From assembly GCF_030052815.1 (NCBI RefSeq), contig NC_079502.1, positions 4,306,103 to 4,370,102 of the forward strand: a stretch of 64,000 nucleotides of DNA, written 5' to 3'. This document shows, piece after piece, positions 48,757 to 59,128 of this stretch. Position 1 is the first letter of the stretch. The number at the start of each line of letters is the position of its first letter. This DNA is from Hevea brasiliensis (Eukaryota > Streptophyta > Magnoliopsida > Malpighiales > Euphorbiaceae). A program made the translations under genes and the position numbers. The notes beneath the pieces are model-generated. The model was not told the DNA's origin, ran no database searches, and saw only the letters and a list, made by a program, of their open reading frames with translations.

Positions 48757-49748
48757 CCTGCATGAAAACTATAGCAAGGGAGGATGAAAAAAGGGTGGTG
48801 ACTATAGTGGAAAGGCTCTGAAACTTGATTCAGTCTTGCTACTCTACTATTTTTAAGCTCTCAAATAGAAAAACTTCAGAAACTAGTTTTCTAAAGTATT
48901 TCCATCGAAGGAGCGTTGGACACTGAAACTCTTCATTTTCAGTTTGTTCATTACTTTGCGATACCATCTCTCAGCTTCAGTTTCGTCTTCTTTACATCCA
49001 CTTCTTATTTTCAAAGCTCAATCTCCTTTCAACCCGGTTACTGTCATTTCGGTTTGACTGCATTTTAACTTAGTATTTCAAAGCAAGCATTAGTCCCCAG
49101 AATATTATCTCGCAGCTCTACTATAGTGGCGACTTCACAGTTAGTTCAATAGATTCAATCCCTCACAGGTAAGCGTGCAGACTGTTGCTTTATTTAGTGC
49201 TCGCTTTTTATCTTCTTTGTTTTCATGCTCGTAATTTTCGTCAGGTTTATGTTATGTTAAAGAGCCCCACGTAGATAGTTATTCTCTTGAGTTTACCTTT
49301 TATTCACCAGTTCATGATATTTATTTTTAGCCTTTATTAACTTCAAATGTAAGTATTCTGGTCACGGGCAACGTACAGGTAGTTTAATAAAATGTTGGTA
49401 GCGGTATCATAATACGAGAATTCCTTTAAAATAATAAAAGTTTGAATAACAAATCGGAGGAAAATTATGAAGTCAAACCACTAAACTAGCTCAGAAGATA
49501 AGTTGGTGTGGTGGGGGGTCGAGGTAAGATCGAATCCCAAACTAGTAAATGAAAGAGATCGAATATTGCCTGTCAAAAGGTACTGGTAAGGCGATCACAT
49601 AGGAGATCGGCAAAATTTAGTCTGGTATCCCTTCCCTGGTTATAAAGTATCAATGGGTTGAGAGAAGCCTTGTTCGGGTTCTCCGCGCCCTCGGATGCCA
49701 GAACTCATAGCCTAAGGTTCTTACGATATACGATCTTTAATAAATATT

Positions 49749-50365
49749 GAAAGAGATCGGAGGAGAGTTCTTATCCGATTCTCAATCCAAAACTTTAATG
49801 AATATTGAAAGAGATCGGAGGAGGGTTCTTATCCGATTCTTAATTAAAAATTTTAATAAATATTTAAAGAGATCGGAGGAGAGTTCTTATCCGATTCTCA
49901 ATCCAAAACTTTAACAAATATTTAAAGAGATCGGAGGAGAGTTCTTATCCGATTCTCAAATCAAATTTTAATAAATATGCAGAGATCGGAGGAGAGTTCT
50001 TATCTGATTCTCAAATCAAATTTTAATAAATATAAAGAGATCGGAGGAGAGTTTTTATCCGATTCTCAAATAAAATTTTAAATAAATATGCAGAGATCGG
50101 AGGAGAGTTCTTATCCGATTCTCAAATCAAATTTTAATAAATATAAAGAGATCGGAGGAGAGTTCTTATCCGATTCTCAAATAAAATTTTAAATAAATAT
50201 GCAGATATCAGAGGAGAGTTCTTATCCGATTCTCAAATCAAATTTTAATAAATATGTGAAGATCGGAGGAGAGTTCTTATCCGAGATTCCTCACTCAAAC
50301 TTTAAACAGATTATCTCCAGAGATCGGGAGAGGCTTCTACCCGGATTCTCTCAAATCCAAACTGA
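49749..50365 (+). repeat. 54-60 bp minisatellite in R-U5 of element C LTR
   Basis: About eleven tandem units built on AGAGATCGGAGGAGAGTTCT then TATCCGATTCTCAAATCAAA. Unit length shrinks from about 59 to about 54 bp along the array, through loss within the TTTAATAAATATT spacer. The last unit (about 50320) is diverged. Confidence 0.9.
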
Positions 50366-50784
50366 AATAGCACAATACGCAAAGTAACCCCCTAAACGAA
50401 AACCGCTACGCAACACCAATTCACTAAGGGTCGTCTCATTTACTTATGTATCTGGGTAACTCGAAACTAGTGAAAAATTAAATATTCCCTTTTATCAAAG
50501 GGATTAACATCTTTATCCTAACCCCCCTAACTTTCGATTTTAATTTATGAAGAGCATAATGTTAAATCCGCTTACCCTCATAGAGGGACGAGGCGGGGTG
50601 CCTAACACCTTCCCCGCCCGTATATGGACCCCGAACCTAGAATCTCTGTTTTCGAAGTGGTTTCATTTTAATTTATTTTCACAAATGGTTTTCTTTAATT
50701 TCCCTCAAAATTAAAGTGGCGACTCCTCACTCTTTCCCACTTCGGTGAGTGTTCGTCCAGGCGACCGCAAAATACCTTACGACA

Positions 50785-50945
50785 TGCGGTATAACCGATT
50801 TTGGTTGTGTCGTCGCTTGTGTTCACTGGGCACAATTTGGGCAGATTATTTCACAACCTGCGGCATAACCTATTTTGGTTGTGTCGTCGCTTGTGTTCAC
50901 TGGGCGCAATTTGGGCAGATTATTTAACAACCTGCGGCACAACCT
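50785..50945 (+). repeat. 74-bp tandem duplication at the C/B junction
   Basis: Two units of 74 bp (50785-50858, 50859-50932) plus the start of a third, each opening TGCGG(T/C)A(T/C)AACC and containing GGTTGTGTCGTCGCTTGTG. The first unit starts at the first base after the element C LTR. Confidence 0.88.
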
Positions 50946-53177
50946 CCATCCTTGTGTTCTAACTTGTGTCGTTTAATTGGTTTTGCAGGTTGACAACCCA
51001 CTTCACCAGAATGGGCCCGCGACCAACCCCATGCTAAAAAGCCCACTAACCCATGAAAAAAAAAAAAAACACTAACTAACTAAACCAAACCCATTCCCAA
51101 AAGCACCACCACTTCCACAAGATGGCAAGGGCAAAGGAGTTATCATTCATGACTGACCAGCTTTTAGTTTCAGTTTACATATTTCATGTCTTTATTTTAG
51201 TTGCTTAATTAATTAGTGTTTTTAGCGACTTGTTTAGTTAATATTTTGCTTGTGTTGCTTTCTTTTACTTGAAACATTGCTTATGCAGTAATTTTTTTAG
51301 TTACTCATAAGCACATTTTTCTTTTGAATCTTTAGTACTTTAATCACTTGCTTTGATATACTACTTCGGAATTTCACTTGATGGTTATATTTTTGAGCTT
51401 AACCTCCCTATTTTAACTTTTTGAGTTTAATTGCTTTAATGGATTCCATTCCACTGTTTCTTTTGTAATGAGTGCAGCAGCTGTCCAAATTTTTTTTTTT
51501 AAATTGGCTGCACCTTCAATGAGGTAACAATTCTTATCTCAACTTGTGTCATTTTCAGCACAAGTTGTGCTAGCACTTATAAAATAGGGTAATTATTCTT
51601 TATGCACATATGAGCCACCCATTTTCTGCACATATAGCCACATTATCCCATTCCTTGCAATCTTTTAACATTGAGGACAATGTCCATTCTGAGTATGGGG
51701 GAGAGGGTAAATTTTTTGAAAAAATTATTTTTCCTTTTCACTTGCATATAGTGACATACTCATTCATTACTTCATACTTGTACATATTCACTTATATACA
51801 CTGCATATAGCTTCATATACTTAGTTATGCATACTGAGTTACATATATGTTGATTATACATTTATACATTCAAGCATTTCATTTATTCATTTAAAATTTT
51901 TGAATTTTTAAACCAGTCTTTGAATTCCATAAGCTGCTTATTTAAGCAATCCAACTTGCCTTTAGATGGTTAGTGGAATGAAAGTTCCAGCTGGGTACAA
52001 AGTCTTAAGCATTATTCTTTCTCTTACTTAATAGCTGAAAATTAATATATTTATCTAGGTATGCAGATTCTGATTAGTTATTTTGAGTTTTGAGTGTCTG
52101 AATAAGCCTTTAAGGAAGAAAATGGTCATTGTCATCTCACCATTCCTAATACAAGCATCTTAGATCTTTTAAAGCGAAATTTTTAACTTGCATTTGATAA
52201 GAATATGATTTAGGCATTCCTTCATATTTTAAACCTCACATTTAGCCTTAACCTACCTTAATTTCATTTCAACCCTTGCAAACCCCCTTGAACCTTAATT
52301 CCCTAATTTCTTTGGAACCCAAATCATTTACCTAGCCATAAAACCTAAACACTACCACCTATTTATGAGAATATTATTTCAACAATTAAGTGCATAAAAA
52401 AAAACTTGGAGGATTGAAACATCTTGAAAAGTGCTAGAGTAATTGTGAAGAGTTGATAAAATAAAATAAAATAAAATAATAAAAAAAGGGGTCACAAAAA
52501 TATCCCAAAGGTAATTTTGGGTGTGACATGAAATAGGGACACATTTTGATTTAAAAAAAAAAGGTATAAAAAGTAGCCCCTTTATATAATCATTGAGATA
52601 GCACTTGAGATTCATCGTGAATTTCTTTCCTCTTAATTTAAAAGAAAAAAAAAATATTGGATGCACTTTGAGTTTCATGATTAATGTTATTCTCATATTT
52701 GGTTTTCCTTATTCACTTTCTTTGTTAACCACAATTTTACCCTATTGGACCCCATTACAACCCTTAAAAAGACCTAATGATTCTTTGAAAAATGCTTGTT
52801 ACATTAGTAGAGTTAGATCTTTTATGCTTGCATATGGGTTTGGCAATATAATCCTCCATACATTACTCACCATCTATTTGAGACACATTGGCTATCTATT
52901 TCATTTAGGTTTGTTTTGGCACAATTGACTCTTGTAGCTGGTTGGTATTTGTTGCTTGGGTTGATTGATTAATTCTTAGCTATTCTGTAATTGTTGAGAG
53001 TGATTGTTTCATTCTTTGTGCTTTGCTGGTGGAAACTTGGAATATTGGTGGCTAGAGGTAAGTTAGTGGTTTGGATTAGTGATTTTTGTGTTTTCAAATA
53101 CTGATTCTATTCCATTCCAAATGAGTTTTAATGAAATTTTGCTTGGGGACAAGCAAGAGTTTGAGTATGGGGGAATT
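50785..53177 (+). mobile_element. Element B internal 3' region (Athila-like, A family)
   Basis: Noncoding region homologous to 1906-3938 of element A: A-runs after GCCCACTAACCCATG, the internal GAGGACA...GTATGGGGGAG block (about 51671-51707) and the terminal polypurine block (53145-53177). The first 220 bp, with the 74-bp repeats and a TTTTGCAGGTTGAC acceptor-like site, are not in A. Pol is missing because element C occupies that side. The small ORFs at 52605-52928 and in A at 3368-3688 match each other but are low-complexity and not supported as genes. Confidence 0.8.
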
Positions 53178-54678
53178 TGATGCATGCATTTTATATCATC
53201 ATTTAGGTATGATTTTTGCACATAATTTACCCTTGTTCATAGCTATTACTATAGATATTAACATATATTTAGTCAATTTTATAATTTTACACTTCTTAGT
53301 TTAACTTTTGGAATTTATTTGTTTTGTAGGTTAAATTTGGAGAAATTTGGTGTATTTTGATCAGAGCAGCCATTTGGAGGAAATTAGAGTTGAATTGCAA
53401 AAATTTTGAAGTTGAGTTAAAAAAGGCCGAGAGTGACACAACCTGCAGCACAACCGATTTAGCTTATGTCGCAGGTTGTGTCGATCGTCAGATATGCAGT
53501 TTTTCTCAGGCAGCAGGTTTCACAACCTGCGACACAACCCGCGACACAACCGATTCAGCTTATGTCGTTTTTACTGAAAATGGCTGACGTGGCATTTTCG
53601 TTCCTCTGATTTAATACCTCACTTTCTCTGGAATCTTCCACCTTTTTACTCATTCTAGGGCAGATCTCTGACCCATATAAAACCTCCTTTATCTATTTCT
53701 TTCCATAGGGGGAGAAAGAGAGAGATTTTTGGCAAGAAAGAAAGAAAGAAAGAGAAGCACAGGAACCATTTTTGCAGCAGCAGCAGGGGACGTTTCTGCA
53801 ACTCTCCAGCAGCTGATACATCATCATTCTACTGGGTTTTTCTATTCTTTAGCTTAGATTTTCATTATTTCTTCATTTCTACACTTGGGTTTGTCTTGAA
53901 ATCATGATTTGTGAGTAGATATTTGAGATTCTAGATATGGGTTTGTAAATATTGCTTTGTATTGTGGTTTTGAACTGATTTAGTCATTTAAATGAGATTT
54001 GTTATATTTTGATTTATTACTTGTGAGCTTGTTGCCTTGCTTGATGAATGGGCCCTCATTAAGTTAAGCTTTAATCCTTAATAGATGGACTGAAAAGTGA
54101 ATATTTGGGATAGATAATCTTGCAATAAACTTAGTTTTCTTGGTGTTAGAGATAAGCTAAGAGGATTAAGGGGACTTTCCAAAATCAATTAGAGCTTTAA
54201 TTGGGTTTTTGTTAGGTTTGAAATACCGTGAAAACAGGGTTTGATTTAATGAATACCAACTTTGAAATGCTTGAAAAAGGTTTCAAAGATTTAAGAATTG
54301 ATTTCCCTCAAAATTGCAATTCTCATATGTTTGACTAAATTAGAGATAAACTACATGCAAATAATATTGAAAATCCTATCTCTAGAATCACTTTAATTTT
54401 TATTGAATTTAGATTTAATTCCTCCCAATTTCATAATTAGCAATTTTAATTTAAATCTTGGTAATCTAGTTTAATTAATTTAGTTAATTGTTTGATTTAG
54501 TTTAAATTCCTCAAATACAAATTTTAATTTCAATTTTTATTTTTAATATCTTTAAATTTTACCATTCTAATTAGCTTATCCTTTTATTTCCAATTTAAGC
54601 ACAATTCCCTGTGGGAACGATATTAATTTTTTTAAAACTATACTACTGCGACCCGTGCACTTGCGGAAACACACATCA
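53178..54678 (+). mobile_element. 3' LTR of element B
   Basis: About 1501 bp, TGATGCATGC...ACACATCA. It matches the 3939-5534 LTR closely; CCATATAAAACC near 53670 is a TATA-like box. The U3 (53430-53575) has CACAACCTGC / GCAGGTTGTG words. It is followed by host DNA, GTGTG. Confidence 0.9.
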
Positions 54679-54936
54679 GTGTGCAATTTAGTTTGGGTTG
54701 GTTTATAAATTAAAAAATTATAAGTAATTTATATTTATTTTAAAATTATGAAGACTTTTTAGTTGGTTTTAAAATTTTAAGATTCCATGAATTAATTTTG
54801 ACATTATATAAGGATTTCATAGTAATTTCATTTTTTTTAATATAATTTCAGATTTCAAGTAACAATTCTAGGCTAGTTAGATATAAATGAAACTCAAAAA
54901 AGTTGATCGAGAACAGATCTAGAAGACCAAACTGAT
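54679..54936 (+). promoter_or_regulatory. Upstream region of the BRL-like gene
   Basis: AT-rich host DNA between the element B LTR and the receptor gene. TATATAAG at 54805-54812 is a possible TATA box, about 275 bp before the chosen ATG. Element B ends only about 0.4 kb from that ATG, so it may influence expression. Confidence 0.45.
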
Positions 54937-55086
54937 GTGGAGAAAGGTTTATATTTATGGATTCAATTGCAAAACAAAGAGAGAGCTGTGACTGAAGCAG
55001 GATCCTTTTTGTTTTTTTTTTTTTTGGGCGTAAAAAGAGCTGTAGACGGGTCAACTCGTACCTTGTTCAAGCAAACTGGCAAGAAA

Positions 55087-57714
55087 ATGAAGAGAACCAT
55101 GGGAATGTTTGACTTAGGCCATGGGTTATTGTTGCATCTTCTCTCTCAACTGCTGTTGCTGCTTCTAATCAAACCATCAGACGCCACAGAATTGGCTTCG
55201 AACCAAAAGAGAACGGGTGAAGTTGCAGGGTTGCTAGCCTTCAAGAGATCCTCTGTTGAATCTGATCCAAATGACTTCTTAGCCAGCTGGACAGTCAATT
55301 CCTCTATTCCATGCTCATGGGTTGGCGTTTCTTGCTCTCTTGACGGCCATGTAACAGCCCTCAACCTCAATAACGCCGGTCTTATTGGCAGCCTACATCT
55401 CCCTCACCTCACTGCTGCCTTGCCATTTCTCAGGCATCTTAGTCTCCAAGGCAATTCATTCTCTGCTGGTAATCTCTCTGCCTCCACTGCTACTCCTTGC
55501 GCTCTTGAGTTTCTTGATCTCTCCTCCAACAACATCTCTGATCCTCTCCCATCAAATTCCATCATTTTGTTGTGTGATCGTCTGGCTTATGTTAATCTCT
55601 CTTACAATTCTATTCCTGGTGGCACTCTCCAATTTGGTCCTTCTTTGCTGCAGCTTGACGTCTCTCGCAATCGTATCTCTGATTCGACCTTATTGAACTA
55701 TTCTCTCTATAGCTGCCAGAACTTGAATCTTCTTAATTTCTCAGATAACATACTCACAGGTCAACTTAAAGCTACTCTAGTTTCTTGCAGGAGTCTATCA
55801 GTTTTAGACCTCTCATATAATCTGCTATCGGGGGAGATACCACCTAGCTTTGTTGCAGATTCTCCATCGTCTCTCAAGCATCTAGATCTCTCTCACAACA
55901 ACTTTTCTGGCAACTTCTCCCGTCTGGACTTTGGGAATTGCAGCAATCTTTCTTTGCTCAGTTTGTCACAAAACAGACTTTTTGGAACTGGGTTTCCAAA
56001 TAGCATGAGCAACTGCGAGGTCTTGGAGACACTGGACCTCTCCCATAATGAGCTGCAATTATCAATTCCTGGTGCCTTGCTGGGAAGGTTGAAGAATTTG
56101 AGGCAGCTATCTCTCGCTGAAAATCAATTCTTTGGAGATATTCCTCCTGAGTTAGCACAGATCTGTGGGAATCTGCAGGATCTGGATCTATCAGCGAATA
56201 AACTTACTGGTGGCTTGCCGCTGAATTTTATATCATGTTCTTCTTTGGAGAGTCTTAACCTTGGCAATAATCACCTCTCAGGAGATTTTCTCGCTACTGT
56301 TGTCAGTAATCTTCAAAATCTGAAATATCTTTTTGTACCATTCAACAACATAACTGGTCCTGTGCCGCTATCTCTCACAAATTGTACTCAAATTCAAGTG
56401 CTTGACCTTAGTTCTAATGGCTTTACTGGGAGGATCCCTTCTGAGTTCTGCTCCTTCTCAAACCCCTCTAAGCTGCAGAAAATACTTCTGGCCAACAATT
56501 ACCTATCAGGGGAGGTGCCTTCAGAGATTGGAAACTGCAAAAACCTGAGAATAATTGATTTTAGTTTCAACCATCTGCATGGTCTGATTCCCCGCGAGAT
56601 TTGGACCCTGCCCAGTCTTTCTGACTTGATTATGTGGGCAAATAACCTTATAGGTGAAATTCCAGAAGGTCTTTGCATGAATGGAAGCAATCTTGAGACA
56701 TTGATTCTCAACAACAATCTCATCACTGGAAGCATTCCACAGTCCATTGGCAGTTGCACAGATATGATTTGGATTTCACTTTTCAGCAACCAACTTACTG
56801 GGGAAATCCCTCCCAGTATTGGAAATCTGGGTAACCTTGCTATACTCCAACTGGGTAGCAATTCACTCACTAGACAAATACCACCAGAGCTTGGCAAGTG
56901 TCAAAGCCTCATATGGCTTGACTTGAACAGCAACAACCTTACCGGCCCCCTCCCGCCTGAGCTTGCAGACCAAGTTGGACTAATTGTTCCTGGAATTTTT
57001 TCCGGAAAGCAGTTTGCATTTGTAAGAAATGAAGGTGAGACATCTTGTAAAGAAGCTCCATTGCTTATTGAATTTGAGGGGATTCGAGCAGAGAGTCTAG
57101 AAAATTTTCCTATGGTACACTCGTGTCCAACCACCAGAATTTACTCTGGCAAGACAATTTATACATTTGATAGCAATGGCAGCATGGTATACCTTAATCT
57201 CGCTTACAATTCCCTGTCAGGGAATATCCCTGACAAGTTTGGTTCCATGAACTATTTGCAGGTCCTAAACTTGGGCCACAACAAGATAACTGGAAATATT
57301 CCTGATACTTTTGGAGGTTTGAAAGAAATTGGTGTTCTGGATCTTTCTCATAATAATCTTCAAGGATTTATCCCAGCATCTTTAGGGACTGTCTCATTTC
57401 TTAGTGATCTGGATGTCTCTTACAACAATCTCTCTGGTCCAATCCCTAGTGGTGGTCAGCTTACCACGTTCCCAGCATCCAGATATGAGAACAATGCTGG
57501 CCTTTGTGGGGTCCCATTGTCCCCTTGTGGCTTTGCAGGCAGCTCCCCAAATTCTTACTTGCGACAAGAGAAGCAGTCTTTGATAGAAGAAATGGGTTTT
57601 GGCGTCCAATTCTTTCTCACATTCTCGGTCGCATTTTTTATCAGTTTCTTGGTCGCATTTTTCATCAGCATCAAAATGGGCAACGGCAAGGGGAAGACTG
57701 GAAGAGCACCTTGA
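55087..57714 (+). CDS. BRI1-like (BRL1/BRL3-type) LRR receptor lacking a kinase
   Basis: An intronless 875-residue protein. The frame is open upstream to 54937, but I chose the ATG at 55087 because the upstream part is non-secretory and crosses a long T-run, while here a basic start and a Leu-rich signal peptide follow. Domains: LRRNT ([16 protein letters not shown]; about residues 50-80), some two dozen LRRs, the brassinosteroid-type island (about 640-695: [43 protein letters not shown]), further LRRs ([16 protein letters not shown]), the cap [11 protein letters not shown] (about 805), one membrane segment (about 838-863) and a 12-residue basic tail. These blocks are those of BRL1/BRL3, plasma-membrane brassinosteroid receptors, but those continue into juxtamembrane and kinase domains. 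No kinase motif follows in any frame to 58690. It could be a ligand-binding RLP or decoy, or a truncated paralogue; it has no internal stop. Confidence 0.92.
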   Translation: MKRTMGMFDLGHGLLLHLLSQLLLLLLIKPSDATELASNQKRTGEVAGLLAFKRSSVESDPNDFLASWTVNSSIPCSWVGVSCSLDGHVTALNLNNAGLIGSLHLPHLTAALPFLRHLSLQGNSFSAGNLSASTATPCALEFLDLSSNNISDPLPSNSIILLCDRLAYVNLSYNSIPGGTLQFGPSLLQLDVSRNRISDSTLLNYSLYSCQNLNLLNFSDNILTGQLKATLVSCRSLSVLDLSYNLLSGEIPPSFVADSPSSLKHLDLSHNNFSGNFSRLDFGNCSNLSLLSLSQNRLFGTGFPNSMSNCEVLETLDLSHNELQLSIPGALLGRLKNLRQLSLAENQFFGDIPPELAQICGNLQDLDLSANKLTGGLPLNFISCSSLESLNLGNNHLSGDFLATVVSNLQNLKYLFVPFNNITGPVPLSLTNCTQIQVLDLSSNGFTGRIPSEFCSFSNPSKLQKILLANNYLSGEVPSEIGNCKNLRIIDFSFNHLHGLIPREIWTLPSLSDLIMWANNLIGEIPEGLCMNGSNLETLILNNNLITGSIPQSIGSCTDMIWISLFSNQLTGEIPPSIGNLGNLAILQLGSNSLTRQIPPELGKCQSLIWLDLNSNNLTGPLPPELADQVGLIVPGIFSGKQFAFVRNEGETSCKEAPLLIEFEGIRAESLENFPMVHSCPTTRIYSGKTIYTFDSNGSMVYLNLAYNSLSGNIPDKFGSMNYLQVLNLGHNKITGNIPDTFGGLKEIGVLDLSHNNLQGFIPASLGTVSFLSDLDVSYNNLSGPIPSGGQLTTFPASRYENNAGLCGVPLSPCGFAGSSPNSYLRQEKQSLIEEMGFGVQFFLTFSVAFFISFLVAFFISIKMGNGKGKTGRAP

Positions 57715-57930
57715 ACTTGCACCATGGCTGGGGAAATCCTAACACAAGCGTCACCAACGCCATTTAGCAGGGAGTTTCCACTCGATTTCTCGCTTTCTTC
57801 TTTAGTACGCGGAAAGACTAATGGCCCGTGGGTGGGTAGCCCAACACTATCTCTATCTTGGACTAGATTGTATTTGTGTAACTGCCTTTTCTTTCCCTCA
57901 GAAAGTAATGATGTGATAAACAGGTATAAA

Positions 57931-58007
<77 letters not shown>

Positions 58008-58689
58008 CTTTGATAGCTTATTTAAAAAAAATTCACTATTCTAAAATTTGAGTTATGGTCTGAATTAAAGCTCGAATTCAGTTTGATAAAATTTTAAATC
58101 AAAATAATTAATAATTTAATTTGATGTTTAAATCAGATCAGATTAAACCTAACAATTGAATTTTTTAAAAAAGTAAAAGGAAAAATTACCAAAAAAAAAT
58201 CTTATATTTTTATTTTTTTTCAAATTTTACTCTATATTTTAAAAATTATCAATTAAATTTTATATTTTTAAATACTGCATAATTGTACTCTAGTGTTACT
58301 ATGTTCGTTAAGTAATTAACGAAAATGTCAAGCTAATGATAGAGTAAAATGGTACAATATTTAAAAGTAGAGAGTTTAATTGATAATTTTTAAAGTAAAA
58401 GATAAAATTAAAAAATTTTGAAAGTAAAGAATTTTTTTGGCAATTTCCCTTAATTTATTAATTATAAATATATTTTATATAAATTAAGTAAAATATATAA
58501 ATTTAAACAAATTTAGGTACTTAAGATACTAATTGAATTCGGATATAATAAAAAAATTATCATTCTCAGTATAATATAAAGACAAAAAAATAATTGTTCT
58601 TAAATATTTACTATAAAGTTTATACATAATTAATAAAATTATACACAATAATAATGAAATCTCTCAAAGTTGTTAAAGTTGACAAGGTG
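57715..58689. other. BRL-like 3' flank with long (TA)n microsatellite
   Basis: Probable 3' UTR to about 57930, then a (TA)n run of about 67 bp at 57937-58003 and AT-rich noncoding DNA. A 106-codon ORF at 57724-58044 runs through the TA repeat and is an artefact. No kinase sequence is present. Confidence 0.6.
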
Positions 58690-59128
58690 AATTCTTTTCA
58701 TCATTTATTTATCTTCAAAATCAATTCCATATTAATATTCAAATATTAGTGGAGATAGGAGTAGGGAATTTGCCTATGGGATTGGAAAATTATCCATTCA
58801 TTCATTTAATTCCATCATTCTATATAGAGACACTTTGACTATTGATTGTTCTAGAATTCCTTTTGAGCATTACTCTCTCTTTTGATTGGTTGGTTTGGGG
58901 ATTTTGAATGATAATTGACTTGATGGCTAAGCGGTGAAAGCTTGGATAAGTATTAGATTCTTTGCATTTTGAAGGATGGGTATATGGATTGTTGGTATGG
59001 CTAAAGGTGTGTTAAGTTACTTTAATAGGTGATTTTCATAGCTCTTTGGATAAGGCACCCCTAAAAAATTTGCATCACATTTTAAAGTTGCCTTGAGGAC
59101 AAGCAAAAGCTTGAGTTTGGGGGTATTT
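58690..59128 (+). mobile_element. 3' tail of an Athila-like unit preceding the D LTR
   Basis: Noncoding tail ending in GAGGACAAGCAAAAGCTTGA, GTTTGGGGGTATT, a polypurine tract immediately before the LTR at 59129. It shows that this LTR is the 3' LTR of an upstream unit whose remainder is missing; the left edge near 58690 is approximate. Confidence 0.75.

Larger units (their letters stand above)
41951..50784 (+). mobile_element. Tat/Retand/Ogre-like element C, 3' end
   Basis: Only the 3' end of a very large Ty3 element is present: post-pol spacer (41951-42500), 60-bp tandem array, polypurine tract and a 6.24-kb LTR. The spacer carries GAAAACCCGCAAGGGCGC-type text and the LTR carries GTGCCTAACACCTTCCCC and GTGGCGACTCC, which I know from Tat-lineage elements. 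Pol, gag and the 5' LTR are absent, and the left edge is approximate. The right end meets element B directly. Confidence 0.8.
44546..50784 (+). mobile_element. 3' LTR of element C (6.24 kb)
   Basis: Runs from TGTCGACACC to CCTTACGACA; the TGTCG/CGACA ends are a perfect 5-bp inverted repeat. The U3 (44546 to about 48780) contains degenerate repeats with CCGATCTCTC (44584-44815), a decayed antisense gene, a second antisense ORF and a palindromic minisatellite. The sense TATA box is at 48749-48756. R-U5 holds an 11-copy minisatellite (49749-50365), then GTGCCTAACACCTTCCCCGC and GTGGCGACTCC. The word GATCGG recurs throughout. The right flank TGCGG could be half of a target duplicate, but the left copy is gone. 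Confidence 0.82.

Noticed and set aside
54937..55086. Upstream 50-codon extension of the BRL-like ORF
   Set aside because: It crosses a long T-run, is not secretory and would place the signal peptide internally; the ATG at 55087 fits the family start.
57724..58044. 106-codon ORF after the BRL-like gene, possible missing kinase
   Set aside because: It reads through the (TA)n repeat and shows no kinase motif (no glycine loop, HRD or DFG).
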